A program made the translations under genes and the position numbers. Below, in pieces: positions 38,611 to 47,513 of a DNA stretch of 63,072 nucleotides; the first letter of the stretch is position 1; every line of letters begins with the position of its first letter. The stretch comes from a virus: positions 1-63,072 of the IMG/VR virus record IMGVR_UViG_3300044815_000135; one strand, given 5' to 3'. Under the pieces are notes generated by a model that was not told the origin of the DNA, did no database searches, and was given only the letters and a program-made list of their open reading frames with translations.

Positions 38611-41493
38611 TTATCTCCCTGCTAAGTAAGTCATAGTTCGAACTGTTCTAGGTAAAGACTCTGTAATCTTATCACCCTCAGAAGTATTAACTACCATATT
38701 GTAGATAGTATCTCCTGCATTACTCCCATCGGCTAATGAATCAACAGCTGCAGTAACAGCAAGACTTTGACTAGCTTCCACACCCAACTTGGCTGAGGAG
38801 GCTGCTAATTGAGATTCAAGATCCTTAGTGGCAACTACAGTTCGGTAAAGAGCCTTTAGATCATCGCTCATACCAGTACCAAGAGTAAGACTATTACCCA
38901 CTTCACTGATACCATTACCAAGGTTTTGAAGAACTCTAACCTGATTCTTCATTCTCTTGGTTTCATCCGATACGACATCCGTAATCGCCCACATCGCGCG
39001 TTCGATATATGAGGGGGAATGAATACCCAAGCCGTCTTTAAAGCCCTCCCAGAGACCGCTAGCGAAATCTGTAACTGCTTTTACTGCACCGGCAATTGCA
39101 TCTTGAATAGCTTTAACCACATTGTTAAAGATACCCTTAACAAGATCGGGTAAGCCAAGCAGAGCATTTTTAATACTGTTGAAGATGTTAGTGGCAATTT
39201 TAACTGCATTGTTATAGGCATCAGTAAAGAACTTTACTACGTTTTTTACAATTTGCTGGAATAAGGCAGCAATTGCCGCAGGAAGTCCAACTATCCAAGC
39301 AACAATGCCATTGAAAATGTTCTGAGCAATAATAACGGCATTGTTCCAAAAATCAGTTAACCACTTGACTGCCCCATTGAAAAGGTCAATGAAAAACTGG
39401 ATAATCTTGGCAGGTAATTCTCGGAAGAAAGTTATGATGTTCTCGATAATTAGGGGAACATTAGTAACTATCCATTCCCCAATAGCAACCCACATAGTAA
39501 TGATATTGTTCCAGATATCAGTAAAGAACTGAGCAATTTTCCCGGGGAGTTCTTGGAAGAATTTAACAATGTTACCGATAATAATGGGAACATTGGTTGC
39601 TATCCAAGTTCCAATACTTAGAATAACCCTAACTATTGTACCTAATAGGAAACCGAGAGCATATCCAATCATTCCCGGTAAGGCCTGGAAGAATGCCACA
39701 ATCTTAGCTGGTAAGGCCTGGAAAAAACTAACTACATTAGTAATAAAAGTAGCCACTCCCTTGATGATGTTATTCCAAGTAGTAGTTACAAAGTTGTAGG
39801 CATTAATCCAGGGTTGGATAAAGATATCAAACAGTGTCTTCCCAAACCACTGGAAAAAGCTTACTACATTATTAAATACTTGTACTGCAGTTGAAGAAAT
39901 GGTGTTCCATACATCAACCAAAATTGGCACTGCTGCCTGGAAAGCTGCTACTAACTCATCCCAAAATACTACTATTGCAGTAAGGGGAACAATGAGAGCA
40001 ATCCAAGGGTTACTTTGAATCCAAGCTGCAACTTGGTCCCAATATACTAGTAGGAGGATGATGCCCGCAATAAGAGCAGCAATGGCTACAATGATAATAC
40101 CAATTGGGTTAGCCGTTAGAGCAGCATCTAGTCCAATTTGTGCTGCAGTAGCAAGGGCTGTTAATGCATTCCAAATAGCCTGTTTAGCGGCAACAATTAT
40201 GAGTACATCCTTGAGCTGAATAAACAATGCGATAATGTTTAGTAGAGACCCAGCCATAAATCCGGCAGTACCAATACCAACTAATAAGGCTCCAGTAAAA
40301 CCAATGAAACCAACAATGGCAGTTTGAACACCCTTAGGTAAATCTAAAAAGCCCTGAATAAGATTTGTTAAACCCTGTATAGTACCTCGGGCAAATTCTT
40401 GAAAACCAGAACCACTAGAGACAAACAAAGTATCAAGATTACCTCGAAGAATCTCCAGGTCACCAGATAGGTTGTCAAGTCGTTTATTTGCTACATCAAG
40501 AGCAGTTGTTTTTTCAATAGCAGCAGCCATCTCATTAAAACCATCAGCCCCCTCGCGGGTGAGCGCAATAAGTGAGGGGAGAGCTCGAGTTGCAAAAATC
40601 TGCTGAAGAGTAGCCACCTTTTGCTGGTCAGTCATACCTGCTGTGGCTTCTTGAAGAATTTGAAAGATATCAGCTAGGGATTTAGCAGACCCAGTTTCAT
40701 CATAGAACTTATTAGTACCATCCTCGGTAATGATACCAAGTTCCTTAAGAGCAGCAGTGGCTTTTGGAGTTGTACCACTAAGACCGAGCATAATCTGCCG
40801 TAGAGAAGTACCGGCAGTAGAGCCCTTGATGCCATTTACGCCCAAAATGGCCAAAGCGGCATTGACATCTTCAAATGGGATCTTTAATGCTGCAGCGATT
40901 CCACCTACATACTTCAGTGATAAGCCAAGATCTTGAACATCAACAATGGAAGAGTTAGCTGCGCCAGCAAGTTGGTCAGCAACATGTACTGCCTGATCTG
41001 CTCCCAACTGAAATGTAGCTACTGCACTAGTTATGATATTAGCGGCAGTATCTAGAGGAATATCAGCGGCCGCTCCAAGAGCAGCAACACCTTCACCAAT
41101 TCCATCAATAATATCTCTAGCAGATACACCAGACTTACCTAGTTCAATAAAACTATCAGCAATCTGATTAGCTGAGAAGATGGTATCAGCACCAAGCTGA
41201 AGAGCTTTCTCGCTAATGGCTTCATACTCAGCCTGAGTAGTGTTAGAAACTGCAGCAAAGAAGTCAAGCTTACGTTCAAATTCTGCAGCAGCATTGACTG
41301 CAATGGCAAAACCAGCAACCATTGCCGCTCCCACACCAGCGATGACAGCCCCCGAAGCCTGCATGGCTCCAGCCCCAGTATGAAGAGCAGTTACCGTTGA
41401 AAGATGGGATTGGCGAGCTAAGGTATAGGATGCAAGAGCTTGCTTGACATCCAGGATCATTTGACCCTTGATAGTACCTAATGATTCGCTCAT
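38611..41493 (-). CDS. tail tape measure protein
   Basis: 960 residues. The N-terminal TP901-type domain (AAEFERKLDFFAAVSNTTQA; FIELGKSGVSARDIIDGIGE; GIKGSTAGTSLRQIMLGLSG) is clear. The middle has several hydrophobic helices and repeated Trp/Phe-rich units (FFQELPGKIAQFFTDIWNNI and variants), and the C-terminus contains HSPSYIE typical of tape measures. Length sets the tail at roughly 140 nm by the usual 1.5 Angstrom per residue rule. Confidence 0.95.
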   Translation of the reverse strand: MSESLGTIKGQMILDVKQALASYTLARQSHLSTVTALHTGAGAMQASGAVIAGVGAAMVAGFAIAVNAAAEFERKLDFFAAVSNTTQAEYEAISEKALQLGADTIFSANQIADSFIELGKSGVSARDIIDGIGEGVAALGAAADIPLDTAANIITSAVATFQLGADQAVHVADQLAGAANSSIVDVQDLGLSLKYVGGIAAALKIPFEDVNAALAILGVNGIKGSTAGTSLRQIMLGLSGTTPKATAALKELGIITEDGTNKFYDETGSAKSLADIFQILQEATAGMTDQQKVATLQQIFATRALPSLIALTREGADGFNEMAAAIEKTTALDVANKRLDNLSGDLEILRGNLDTLFVSSGSGFQEFARGTIQGLTNLIQGFLDLPKGVQTAIVGFIGFTGALLVGIGTAGFMAGSLLNIIALFIQLKDVLIIVAAKQAIWNALTALATAAQIGLDAALTANPIGIIIVAIAALIAGIILLLVYWDQVAAWIQSNPWIALIVPLTAIVVFWDELVAAFQAAVPILVDVWNTISSTAVQVFNNVVSFFQWFGKTLFDIFIQPWINAYNFVTTTWNNIIKGVATFITNVVSFFQALPAKIVAFFQALPGMIGYALGFLLGTIVRVILSIGTWIATNVPIIIGNIVKFFQELPGKIAQFFTDIWNNIITMWVAIGEWIVTNVPLIIENIITFFRELPAKIIQFFIDLFNGAVKWLTDFWNNAVIIAQNIFNGIVAWIVGLPAAIAALFQQIVKNVVKFFTDAYNNAVKIATNIFNSIKNALLGLPDLVKGIFNNVVKAIQDAIAGAVKAVTDFASGLWEGFKDGLGIHSPSYIERAMWAITDVVSDETKRMKNQVRVLQNLGNGISEVGNSLTLGTGMSDDLKALYRTVVATKDLESQLAASSAKLGVEASQSLAVTAAVDSLADGSNAGDTIYNMVVNTSEGDKITESLPRTVRTMTYLAGR

Positions 41494-41503
41494 GGTTTAC
41501 TTT

Positions 41504-41752
41504 CTATAGTCCAAATAGAGCTGCAGGATCGGCATATTGCTGCTTTACTGGATCAGAACCGGTACTAAGATATTTAGCCAGTACCCTCTTGCGTGCGGCT
41601 TCACTTCGACCCTGTCCCTTTGATTTCTTTTGACCAGCTTGCTCAAGTTCTGAGTTTACTGTAGAACCAAAATACCAAACTGCCTGATCTAGACAATAAG
41701 CTTCATAACTACCGGGGGTCAAGCCCAGCAGCTGACTGGGCGGCACGAACAT
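41504..41752 (-). CDS. tail assembly chaperone, frameshifted C-terminal part
   Basis: Sequence downstream of MFVPPSQLLGLTPGSYEAYC... is protein-like (EQAGQKKSKGQGRSEAARKR), while the frame upstream of this Met overlaps the first chaperone gene out of frame and looks random. Probably made as a +1 frameshift extension of that gene near its stop (see 41712-41720), giving the long chaperone (gpGT type); independent initiation at this ATG is the alternative. Confidence 0.75.
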   Translation of the reverse strand: MFVPPSQLLGLTPGSYEAYCLDQAVWYFGSTVNSELEQAGQKKSKGQGRSEAARKRVLAKYLSTGSDPVKQQYADPAALFGL

Positions 41753-42254
41753 CGCCTGAGCTTGCTGCCACAGCATCCAAACCGATCCGCTGTTGCTGAC
41801 GAAATTTTTCGAGGTCGCGGGTACCCCCGGAAACCCACTGCAGAAGGAACTGCTTATCATCCTGGGGAAGTTCATCAGCATACAGCTGCTCATCACTTCG
41901 TTCAGCTTCTGTCTTAGGCCGGGGAAGAATAACTGGCTCAACAATAACCTTGACAACTACCGCATCAAGCATTACATCCATTGCCGCGAGCATTTCGGGG
42001 TCAAGGTCGCCCTCAGTGCTCATAAAATCTTTGACGGAGGGGGCTTTACCTTTAGATAGGGCTTCCTTAATAATAACCATTAGGTTGTTAGGAATGATAC
42101 CACCATCCATAAAAGCCTGAAGACCTCCAGGGTTTCTAGCTTTTACAACTAACCCAGATGGCAACTCCATAGTGCCACCCATTCGCTTCTTAAAATCACC
42201 AATTTGTGAGATTTTTAGCTCTTCAGCTTTCTTCTCATCTTTTGTTATGGTCAT
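41709..42254 (-). CDS. tail assembly chaperone (short form)
   Basis: 181 residues between the major tail protein and tape measure genes, the standard place for gpG-type chaperones. Acidic and helical (MTITKDEKKAEELKISQIGD; TEGDLDPEMLAAMDVMLDAV). It binds the tape measure protein during tail assembly. AGGAGGACCTA upstream is a strong ribosome-binding site. Confidence 0.85.
   Translation of the reverse strand: MTITKDEKKAEELKISQIGDFKKRMGGTMELPSGLVVKARNPGGLQAFMDGGIIPNNLMVIIKEALSKGKAPSVKDFMSTEGDLDPEMLAAMDVMLDAVVVKVIVEPVILPRPKTEAERSDEQLYADELPQDDKQFLLQWVSGGTRDLEKFRQQQRIGLDAVAASSGDVRAAQSAAGLDPR
41712..41720 (-). other. candidate +1 programmed frameshift site GAC CCC CGG
   Basis: Codons GAC-CCC-CGG directly precede the TAG stop of the short chaperone. 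A one-base forward slip on CCC/C continues as GGT AGT TAT GAA in the frame of the 41504 ORF. Most tail-chaperone slips are -1; +1 slips at CCC codons are known from Listeria phage PSA. Confidence 0.55.
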
Positions 42255-42336
42255 TAGGTCCTCCTGGGGATCTTTTAGTGACTATGTATTTTCTGTTGTT
42301 GTAGCAAGTTATAGCTGGTCTTGCCCGTTTCGTATT

Positions 42337-42366
42337 TCGTGCAATATCCCAAGGATATATGCACGA
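42337..42366 (-). terminator. hairpin TCGTGCA-TATCC...GGATA-TGCACGA
   Basis: About 12 paired bases with one A bulge on each arm and a three-base loop, between the major tail protein and chaperone genes. There is no T-tract; partial termination or mRNA processing would lower chaperone expression relative to the tail-tube protein. Confidence 0.65.
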
Positions 42367-42428
42367 TACAAATCACGCAACAACCTGCGATACCCATGCC
42401 ATATTCTTGCGGCGAGCTTCTCTTTCTA

Positions 42429-42977
42429 TTAGGTTCCCGCAGTCATTGCAATAGCAGTTTCGTTGTGAACCATATCGTAGAGCTTGCTATCCGACTCATT
42501 TCCATAGCCCTTACCAGAAGCAGCGGTAAGAAGGAAGGAGCCATTGGACATTTCAGCCTCAAGGTCACCATCTGCCTTGCAACGATAAACAACAGTATGG
42601 AAATCACCGCTGTTATCTGAAATAGCCCGGCCTTCAACCTGGAAGTAAGGACGCTGTTCAGTAGTTAACTTGGTATAGGTGTGCTTGATAGCGGGAGTAG
42701 TACCACTGACAACGATAGTACCACCAGAGAGGATCTTCCAAATGGCAAGTGAAATACCGCCACCCTCAAGATCCCAATCGACCGTTGGACCAGAGCCATG
42801 AGAAGCAACCGTGTGATCGTCACCCTCGAGCTGCTCGAAATCTTCTACTTCACTGAAGGAGAAAGTACGAGAAGCAGGAAGCAGTAGCGAATCAGCAGCG
42901 ACCAAAGCACCGGCAACGATAGGCGTAAGTTTTACCTGTCGGAGACCGAAAGGCAAAGCATAAGCTGCAAGAGCCAT
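42429..42977 (-). CDS. major tail protein (tail tube)
   Basis: 182 residues, directly upstream of the chaperones and tape measure. Beta-rich and Gly/Ser-rich (SFSEVEDFEQLEGDDHTVAS; WDLEGGGISLAIWKILSG), ending MTAGT, fitting the tube-protein fold of siphoviruses. Ribosome-binding site AAGGAA. Confidence 0.85.
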   Translation of the reverse strand: MALAAYALPFGLRQVKLTPIVAGALVAADSLLLPASRTFSFSEVEDFEQLEGDDHTVASHGSGPTVDWDLEGGGISLAIWKILSGGTIVVSGTTPAIKHTYTKLTTEQRPYFQVEGRAISDNSGDFHTVVYRCKADGDLEAEMSNGSFLLTAASGKGYGNESDSKLYDMVHNETAIAMTAGT

Positions 42978-42978
42978 T

Positions 42979-43176
42979 TTATTCCTTTCTTGTGAGAGGT
43001 TCTTTAAACCTCTTAGTTTCTATTACCTGCCCAGTTTCCAGAGACAGGGTGTGGAGAACAACTACCTCAGGAGTTGATCCGCACTTCCGTCGATGACATT
43101 TAACTTCTATGGTACCTTTAGCATCTACTGATGCAATACCATATAAATCACCAGCGCAACGAAGTTCAGTTGTCAT
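42979..43176 (-). CDS. small zinc-binding protein
   Basis: 65 residues: MTTELRCAGDLYGIASVDAK, then EVKCHRRKCG and a beta hairpin (VVVLHTLSLETG). The C...C-x4-C layout recurs in small actinophage proteins within structural operons; role unknown, perhaps translational regulation like Mu Com. Confidence 0.75.
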   Translation of the reverse strand: MTTELRCAGDLYGIASVDAKGTIEVKCHRRKCGSTPEVVVLHTLSLETGQVIETKRFKEPLTRKE

Positions 43177-43300
43177 CCCAAGGCTTCCTTATAACTTGTT
43201 TCAAGTCAATGACCAATTTATCATGCAGCGCATGAAAGTCGCTTAGAAGATCATCCTAGCGATTCCCATATGCAACTCATGATGAATTATGAATGATTGA

Positions 43301-43618
43301 CTATTTGGTTGGAGAAGAATTCTTTACTGGGGCTTCTGGGACAATAGTCGGATTTTCAACTTCGAGTTCCTCCTCCTCCTGATCTTCCTCTTCTTGAGTA
43401 GTAGCTTTAGAAGATTCCTTTGGTTCCTTCTTACTAAGACGGAATTCACCGAAGATGTTATCAGGAGCAAGAAGAGCATCTGCCACCTTATCATCTACCT
43501 CTACAGCCTTTTTACGAGGGAAAAGAGTCTTTGTAAATCCTTCCACACCCGCCTTTGCAAGGTCAGCAGTGGTAAGCTCACGGACATCGGCAAACCCAGT
43601 GTAAACTACTTTCTTCAT
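43301..43618 (-). CDS. structural-operon protein with acidic tail
   Basis: 105 residues: globular N-terminal ~60 (VVYTGFADVRELTTADLAKA...), then Ser/Glu-rich disordered tail. Similar in layout to the 45.1-kb protein. Sits between the tail terminator and the small zinc protein; may be a head-tail joining or decoration factor. Confidence 0.65.
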   Translation of the reverse strand: MKKVVYTGFADVRELTTADLAKAGVEGFTKTLFPRKKAVEVDDKVADALLAPDNIFGEFRLSKKEPKESSKATTQEEEDQEEEELEVENPTIVPEAPVKNSSPTK

Positions 43619-43619
43619 C

Positions 43620-44054
43620 TTACATCTCCTTCTTTATTAATTGGAACCGTACATAGCGAAATACCGTATTGAGAGTATCGTCATTTAGATCCTGAGAGGT
43701 TTCGAGATATCGAGCAATCCAAACTCCATCGGCTGTTGAACTAGCTAACCTAAAGGCTTTTCTAACCTGAGTTACTACTGCATCAATTTTGTCATAGTCA
43801 GCCACATCACCGTCATGGAAATCATGTACCCAAACCTGGAAATACTGCCTAGAAATTTCCTGATCTTCTGCTAAGTCTTCAGTTGTTTCATTCCCCAGTT
43901 TATAAACGATGTAAGGGCATTCTTCTACTGATGAGGTTAAAGATTTCTTAGCAAAAATTCGAGGTCGTGGTTCTAAATCATCTTCATTAGTGACTAAAGC
44001 AAGAAGGGGGCTGAATGTCGTTAGAGTTCCATAAACAAAAGTACGAGCAGTCAT
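43620..44054 (-). CDS. tail terminator / minor tail protein
   Basis: 144 residues. MTARTFVYGTLTTFSPLLAL, YFQVWVHDFHDGDVADYDKI and the final ATSQ-like LETSQDLNDDTLNTVFRYVR fit the tail-terminator (gpU-like) proteins that cap the tail tube, in the expected order between the gp10-like gene and the major tail protein. Confidence 0.7.
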   Translation of the reverse strand: MTARTFVYGTLTTFSPLLALVTNEDDLEPRPRIFAKKSLTSSVEECPYIVYKLGNETTEDLAEDQEISRQYFQVWVHDFHDGDVADYDKIDAVVTQVRKAFRLASSTADGVWIARYLETSQDLNDDTLNTVFRYVRFQLIKKEM

Positions 44055-44431
44055 TAGTTTCTCCCCCGTCTTGCTCGTGAAATTCTTGCAACAGCCTTAC
44101 CCATAACTTGAGGAGCCATGACTTCCAGGGTGGGTAAAATAATGGCAAATCGTCCATTTTGGATAATTTCAAGCCAAAGTCCATATTCCACTGTATGAGC
44201 CAGCTCAAGAAATACAGAACCATCATTCTCATAAACGTCGGTGGTTAAGCCCGCTCGAGCATCGCCAGTTCTATCTTCCCAGGGGGCATGGTTTCTAGCA
44301 TAATTTTCAACTTGACCTCTAGCAGTTTCAAATTCTTCTTTAGCTACATCATCCCACTCAGGACCATCAAACCAAACTACAATGCCATCGAATATATTGC
44401 TAAATAGCCCTGTTTTACGAGTTTTAGCCAC
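44054..44431 (-). CDS. HK97 gp10-like neck/tail-connector protein
   Basis: 125 residues. ETARGQVENYARNHAPWEDR, TGDARAGLTTDVYENDG and EYGLWLEIIQNGRFAIILPT are the hallmarks of the HK97-gp10 family (A..Y...F/L...PW.DRTG.AR..L). Basic C-terminus. Involved in head-tail joining. Confidence 0.85.
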   Translation of the reverse strand: MAKTRKTGLFSNIFDGIVVWFDGPEWDDVAKEEFETARGQVENYARNHAPWEDRTGDARAGLTTDVYENDGSVFLELAHTVEYGLWLEIIQNGRFAIILPTLEVMAPQVMGKAVARISRARRGRN

Positions 44432-44816
44432 TTCGATTCACCGGACCTAGTAATTCAATAGCAGCAAGAATCGATTCAATCCTTTGCTTATGAATACCTA
44501 CAATCTTGTATTTCTCCCCTTTCCAAAAGAATTGATCTTCCTCTTGGATATCTAAAGAATACTTCCCAATTAATAGGTAGTCAGTGTGGGGAATATCACC
44601 CGCTTCAGCATTTACTATCCCTGGGTTGTATCGTCTTTTATTGAGTACAATGCGAGCCTTTTGAGGATCTAAATCTGAAGGTAATCCTTGAGTATAACCA
44701 CCTGTACCGGTATTTTGTATAGGTACTGCTGCACGTGAGATTACAAGCGAGATCGGGTCAGCGTTGATAAATTCTCTAACGTTGACCCGTCTCATTATAA
44801 GCTCACTGCGGTTCAT
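44424..44816 (-). CDS. head closure / stopper protein
   Basis: 130 residues, beta-rich (LLIGKYSLDIQEEDQFFWKG; EKYKIVGIHK), between the gp6-like connector and the gp10-like gene. Layout matches head-tail stopper proteins (gp16/gpFII-like). Eight-base overlap with the next gene. Confidence 0.7.
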   Translation of the reverse strand: MNRSELIMRRVNVREFINADPISLVISRAAVPIQNTGTGGYTQGLPSDLDPQKARIVLNKRRYNPGIVNAEAGDIPHTDYLLIGKYSLDIQEEDQFFWKGEKYKIVGIHKQRIESILAAIELLGPVNRSG

Positions 44817-45142
44817 GGTGTTCGAACAATCTTTCCTACTCGAGAGCGACCATATCCTGGACCTAGAATTTGTTCTCTATAATGGTTTATCATGTACTTG
44901 GCATGATCCATAAGATCGCTAAATTCCCTAGCAGCTGCTCCATCTACCACATTCACAAGGTTAGCCCAGTGAGCTAGTTTGGCTTCCCAACCCTCGACTA
45001 GAGCATGATTCAGAGTATCTGTATCATCAATCCAAAGGGTAATTTGGTCATTGGTAAACAGAGTATCATCTTCATCCCCATCTGGGGGAATACTCTCACC
45101 GAGTTTCATTCTTACTGAAGTAATTTCAGCCTCGGTTGCCAT
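44813..45142 (-). CDS. head-tail connector (gp6-like adaptor)
   Basis: 109 residues, mostly helical; MATEAEITSVRMKLGESIPP, TNDQITLWIDDTDTLNHALV and a C-terminal helix ending YREQILGPGYGRSR. Helical adaptors of this size follow the capsid gene and dock on the portal. ATGA overlap with the next gene. Confidence 0.75.
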   Translation of the reverse strand: MATEAEITSVRMKLGESIPPDGDEDDTLFTNDQITLWIDDTDTLNHALVEGWEAKLAHWANLVNVVDGAAAREFSDLMDHAKYMINHYREQILGPGYGRSRVGKIVRTP

Positions 45143-45147
45143 GAGTT

Positions 45148-45600
45148 TTATTCCTCAGTAATATCAGCTTCAGCTTCAAGAGCATCAGCCTCAATCAGAG
45201 CAGCACGAACTTCACTAGCCTTCTTCATGCCAGTTGTGTCCACACCCCGCTGGGTGGCAAGAGCCTTAAGTTCTGGACCAGCAAGTTCACTGTAGTCTCT
45301 AACTTCGACCTCTTCAGCCTCTTCATCTTCTTCGACTTCTTCTTCGACCTCTTCATCGGCTTCTGCTTCATCATCGGTCTCGTCGTCGCTTAGTTCCTCT
45401 TCATCAGCAATTGCCTCAGGTTCGGGGGTTGGAGCGACTGCAGGCTTCTTTACGGCCTTCTTAGGCTGAGCCTTTGGGGCATCGTCAGCAAGTCCAGCAG
45501 CAGCGAGAGTTTGTCGTGCCAAGAAGACTGGATCATTACTGATGATGTTTCCACGAGAGTCTTCAAAAACAACGGGTTCGTAATCTTTGGTCTTAGCCAT
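45148..45600 (-). CDS. capsid-associated protein with acidic linker and SAP-like C-terminus
   Basis: 150 residues: short N-terminal domain (YEPVVFEDSRGNIISNDPVF), Lys/Pro then Glu-rich linker (60-105), and a C-terminal helix-extended-helix (YSELAGPELKALATQRGVDT) resembling a SAP/Rho-N motif like that of the 16.6-kb protein. Follows the major capsid gene. Possibly binds DNA or capsid; unproven. Confidence 0.65.
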   Translation of the reverse strand: MAKTKDYEPVVFEDSRGNIISNDPVFLARQTLAAAGLADDAPKAQPKKAVKKPAVAPTPEPEAIADEEELSDDETDDEAEADEEVEEEVEEDEEAEEVEVRDYSELAGPELKALATQRGVDTTGMKKASEVRAALIEADALEAEADITEE

Positions 45601-45682
45601 GATGGCTTCTCCTTAGTTCAAATAAAAGGGAGCTAAAGGGGGGCAGCCCCATTATATGAACTGCCCCACCTCTAGATGATGC

Positions 45683-46864
45683 TTAACCGAGGGCGATGTC
45701 GTATGCAGCAGGCACGGCGTAGTTGCCTGAAGCCTTTACCTGCATAATGGCGATTGCTCCACGGTGGCGAATACCAGTACCTAGGCCTCGACGGTAGAAT
45801 GAGTCGAGCAGTGGGTAATCACTGCGCTGACCCGGAATTACCTTGAGTCCTCGATATGATGGGTTGTTGTGCTCGCGGTAGCCAATGGGGTTCGAGATGT
45901 TATTCTGTCCACCCGTAACTACTGAGACCAAGTAACCTGCTGGGATATAGCCTTCTTCAACGATGTGGAAAGGACCATAGGTACCAATCTCACCCTTGAC
46001 GGTACCAGTAGGACCGCCGACATAAGTTCCGGTATTCGGTACGAATACTGCACCCCCGTAATAAGCAGGGTTGGGAACGAAGTCAAATGCCGCACCGGTA
46101 GCAGTACGGAATACCTTGATGATATCCGCTTCCTGCTTGTTAACCAGAAGAACGTTACGGTAGCCACCCTGCAAGGTATAGCCATGCTCTTCAGTAAGAA
46201 GTGCGAGGGCGGTAAGGTTTGCAGAAGTAACTGCGGTGTTACCCGAAATTACATAGTGGTTGTGGCTGCCAGCAAAGGTAACGTGCTTGTAAGTGGGAGG
46301 CACTTCGCCATCCGCATTGTAAGCAGCGAAAACCGTAACCGGCTCGTTCTTATCGGTGTAACCATTGCTGTTAAGGGGGTTGAACAGTCGCTGCATAACC
46401 TTGCGGAACTGCAGCTTAATGTCCGCCTCTAGAGCGAGGTTGTGGTTCATGCGAAGCTGAGACTGATCAGCCTCTGCAATGAACATCCAGGTGTATCGAA
46501 TGGCCAGGTCGTAGAACTTGAAGTCATACCCTCGGAAGAACCGAGTAGCAGTACCACTGATACCGACCGGCTGACCATACTCAGAAGCCTCTTCGAAGTC
46601 AACTTCACTAGGGACTTGAACTTCACTAGTGATAGTGTTAACTCGAACCGACAGAGAGTCAATTAGACTGGTGCGATCCCGGTTGCGAATTGCGATGGTG
46701 TTCTGAACTTCATTCCAGAAGTCATTCAGATCAGTACCATCAGCAGCTCGGACTACATCAGCTCGCTCGTTGAATCCCTGCTCCTGACCAAACACAGTCA
46801 GAGAATCAGGCGACTCATCCAGGAGCCAATGAATTAGTGCCTCAGCACTGGTGTTAATTTTCAT
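45683..46864 (-). CDS. major capsid protein (HK97 fold)
   Basis: 393 residues from the ATG preceded by AAGGAACCTGAG; the frame extends upstream into the previous gene. Position after scaffold and decoration genes, size, and the sequence (SVRVNTITSEVQVPSEVDFE; YDFKFYDLAIRYTWMFIAEA; E-loop region; GYIPAGYLVSVVTGG; KVIPGQRSDYPLLDSFYRRG) fit HK97-fold capsid proteins of actinophages. G/C-ending codons are used more than in neighbours, as expected for a highly expressed gene. Confidence 0.9.
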   Translation of the reverse strand: MKINTSAEALIHWLLDESPDSLTVFGQEQGFNERADVVRAADGTDLNDFWNEVQNTIAIRNRDRTSLIDSLSVRVNTITSEVQVPSEVDFEEASEYGQPVGISGTATRFFRGYDFKFYDLAIRYTWMFIAEADQSQLRMNHNLALEADIKLQFRKVMQRLFNPLNSNGYTDKNEPVTVFAAYNADGEVPPTYKHVTFAGSHNHYVISGNTAVTSANLTALALLTEEHGYTLQGGYRNVLLVNKQEADIIKVFRTATGAAFDFVPNPAYYGGAVFVPNTGTYVGGPTGTVKGEIGTYGPFHIVEEGYIPAGYLVSVVTGGQNNISNPIGYREHNNPSYRGLKVIPGQRSDYPLLDSFYRRGLGTGIRHRGAIAIMQVKASGNYAVPAAYDIALG

Positions 46865-46874
46865 CTCAGGTTCC

Positions 46875-47465
46875 TTAAGAGAAGTACGGCGAGCTCTTGA
46901 TTTCGCCAATTACCGTGTTAAGGTAAGTGCGAACCGCAGCGAGGTCGGCGAATGATCCGGGTACCGCGGTCAATGCGGTGGCAGCAACAGCATCCGCAGT
47001 TGCATCGCCGGCAGCACCGGTAGCAATACGAACGATGAGACGACCAGCCTCGACCGTGAATCCGATTGGAATGTCCCCTGCAGTTGCATCGGCCTGAGCA
47101 ACAATGTCGCCATCAGCCTGTGCGAAAAACAGAGTACCAGCGGGATAGTCATCTTCATCTAGATCAACGATATCTCCGTTGGTCATGATGTCAACAACAT
47201 CGCCGGCTTGTGCCCCAATTGGGGCGTATGCGTTGGGTGTACCACCGTTAAGCGAGGTAGTCCACGAGCCGATCGGGCCCTTGGCAACATTCTTCACGAG
47301 AATGCCAACCAGGCCAGACTGTCCGGCAGTGCCAACGACTGCTAAACCGGACGCATTGAGTGAAACGGCCTTAGGACCAAATTCACCACTGACGAGAGTC
47401 AACGCGGCATTAAGCCGAGCACGAAACCCACCTGCGAGCGGCTCGTACTTATCGTACTTTGCCAT
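46875..47465 (-). CDS. capsid decoration / head fibre protein
   Basis: 196 residues. An N-terminal ~140-residue beta-rich domain (KYEPLAGGFRARLNAALTLV; VGILVKNVAKGPIGSWTTSL; GDVVDIMTNGDIVDL) like DUF2190/decoration proteins, then an Ala-rich linker and a short helix (FADLAAVRTYLNTVIGEIKS) that may bind or trimerise. Lies between scaffold and capsid genes. Confidence 0.8.
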   Translation of the reverse strand: MAKYDKYEPLAGGFRARLNAALTLVSGEFGPKAVSLNASGLAVVGTAGQSGLVGILVKNVAKGPIGSWTTSLNGGTPNAYAPIGAQAGDVVDIMTNGDIVDLDEDDYPAGTLFFAQADGDIVAQADATAGDIPIGFTVEAGRLIVRIATGAAGDATADAVAATALTAVPGSFADLAAVRTYLNTVIGEIKSSPYFS

Positions 47466-47513
47466 TTGCTTTACCTTTCTGGTGTGGAAGTTGATTTAAC
47501 TGGTGGTTATCAT

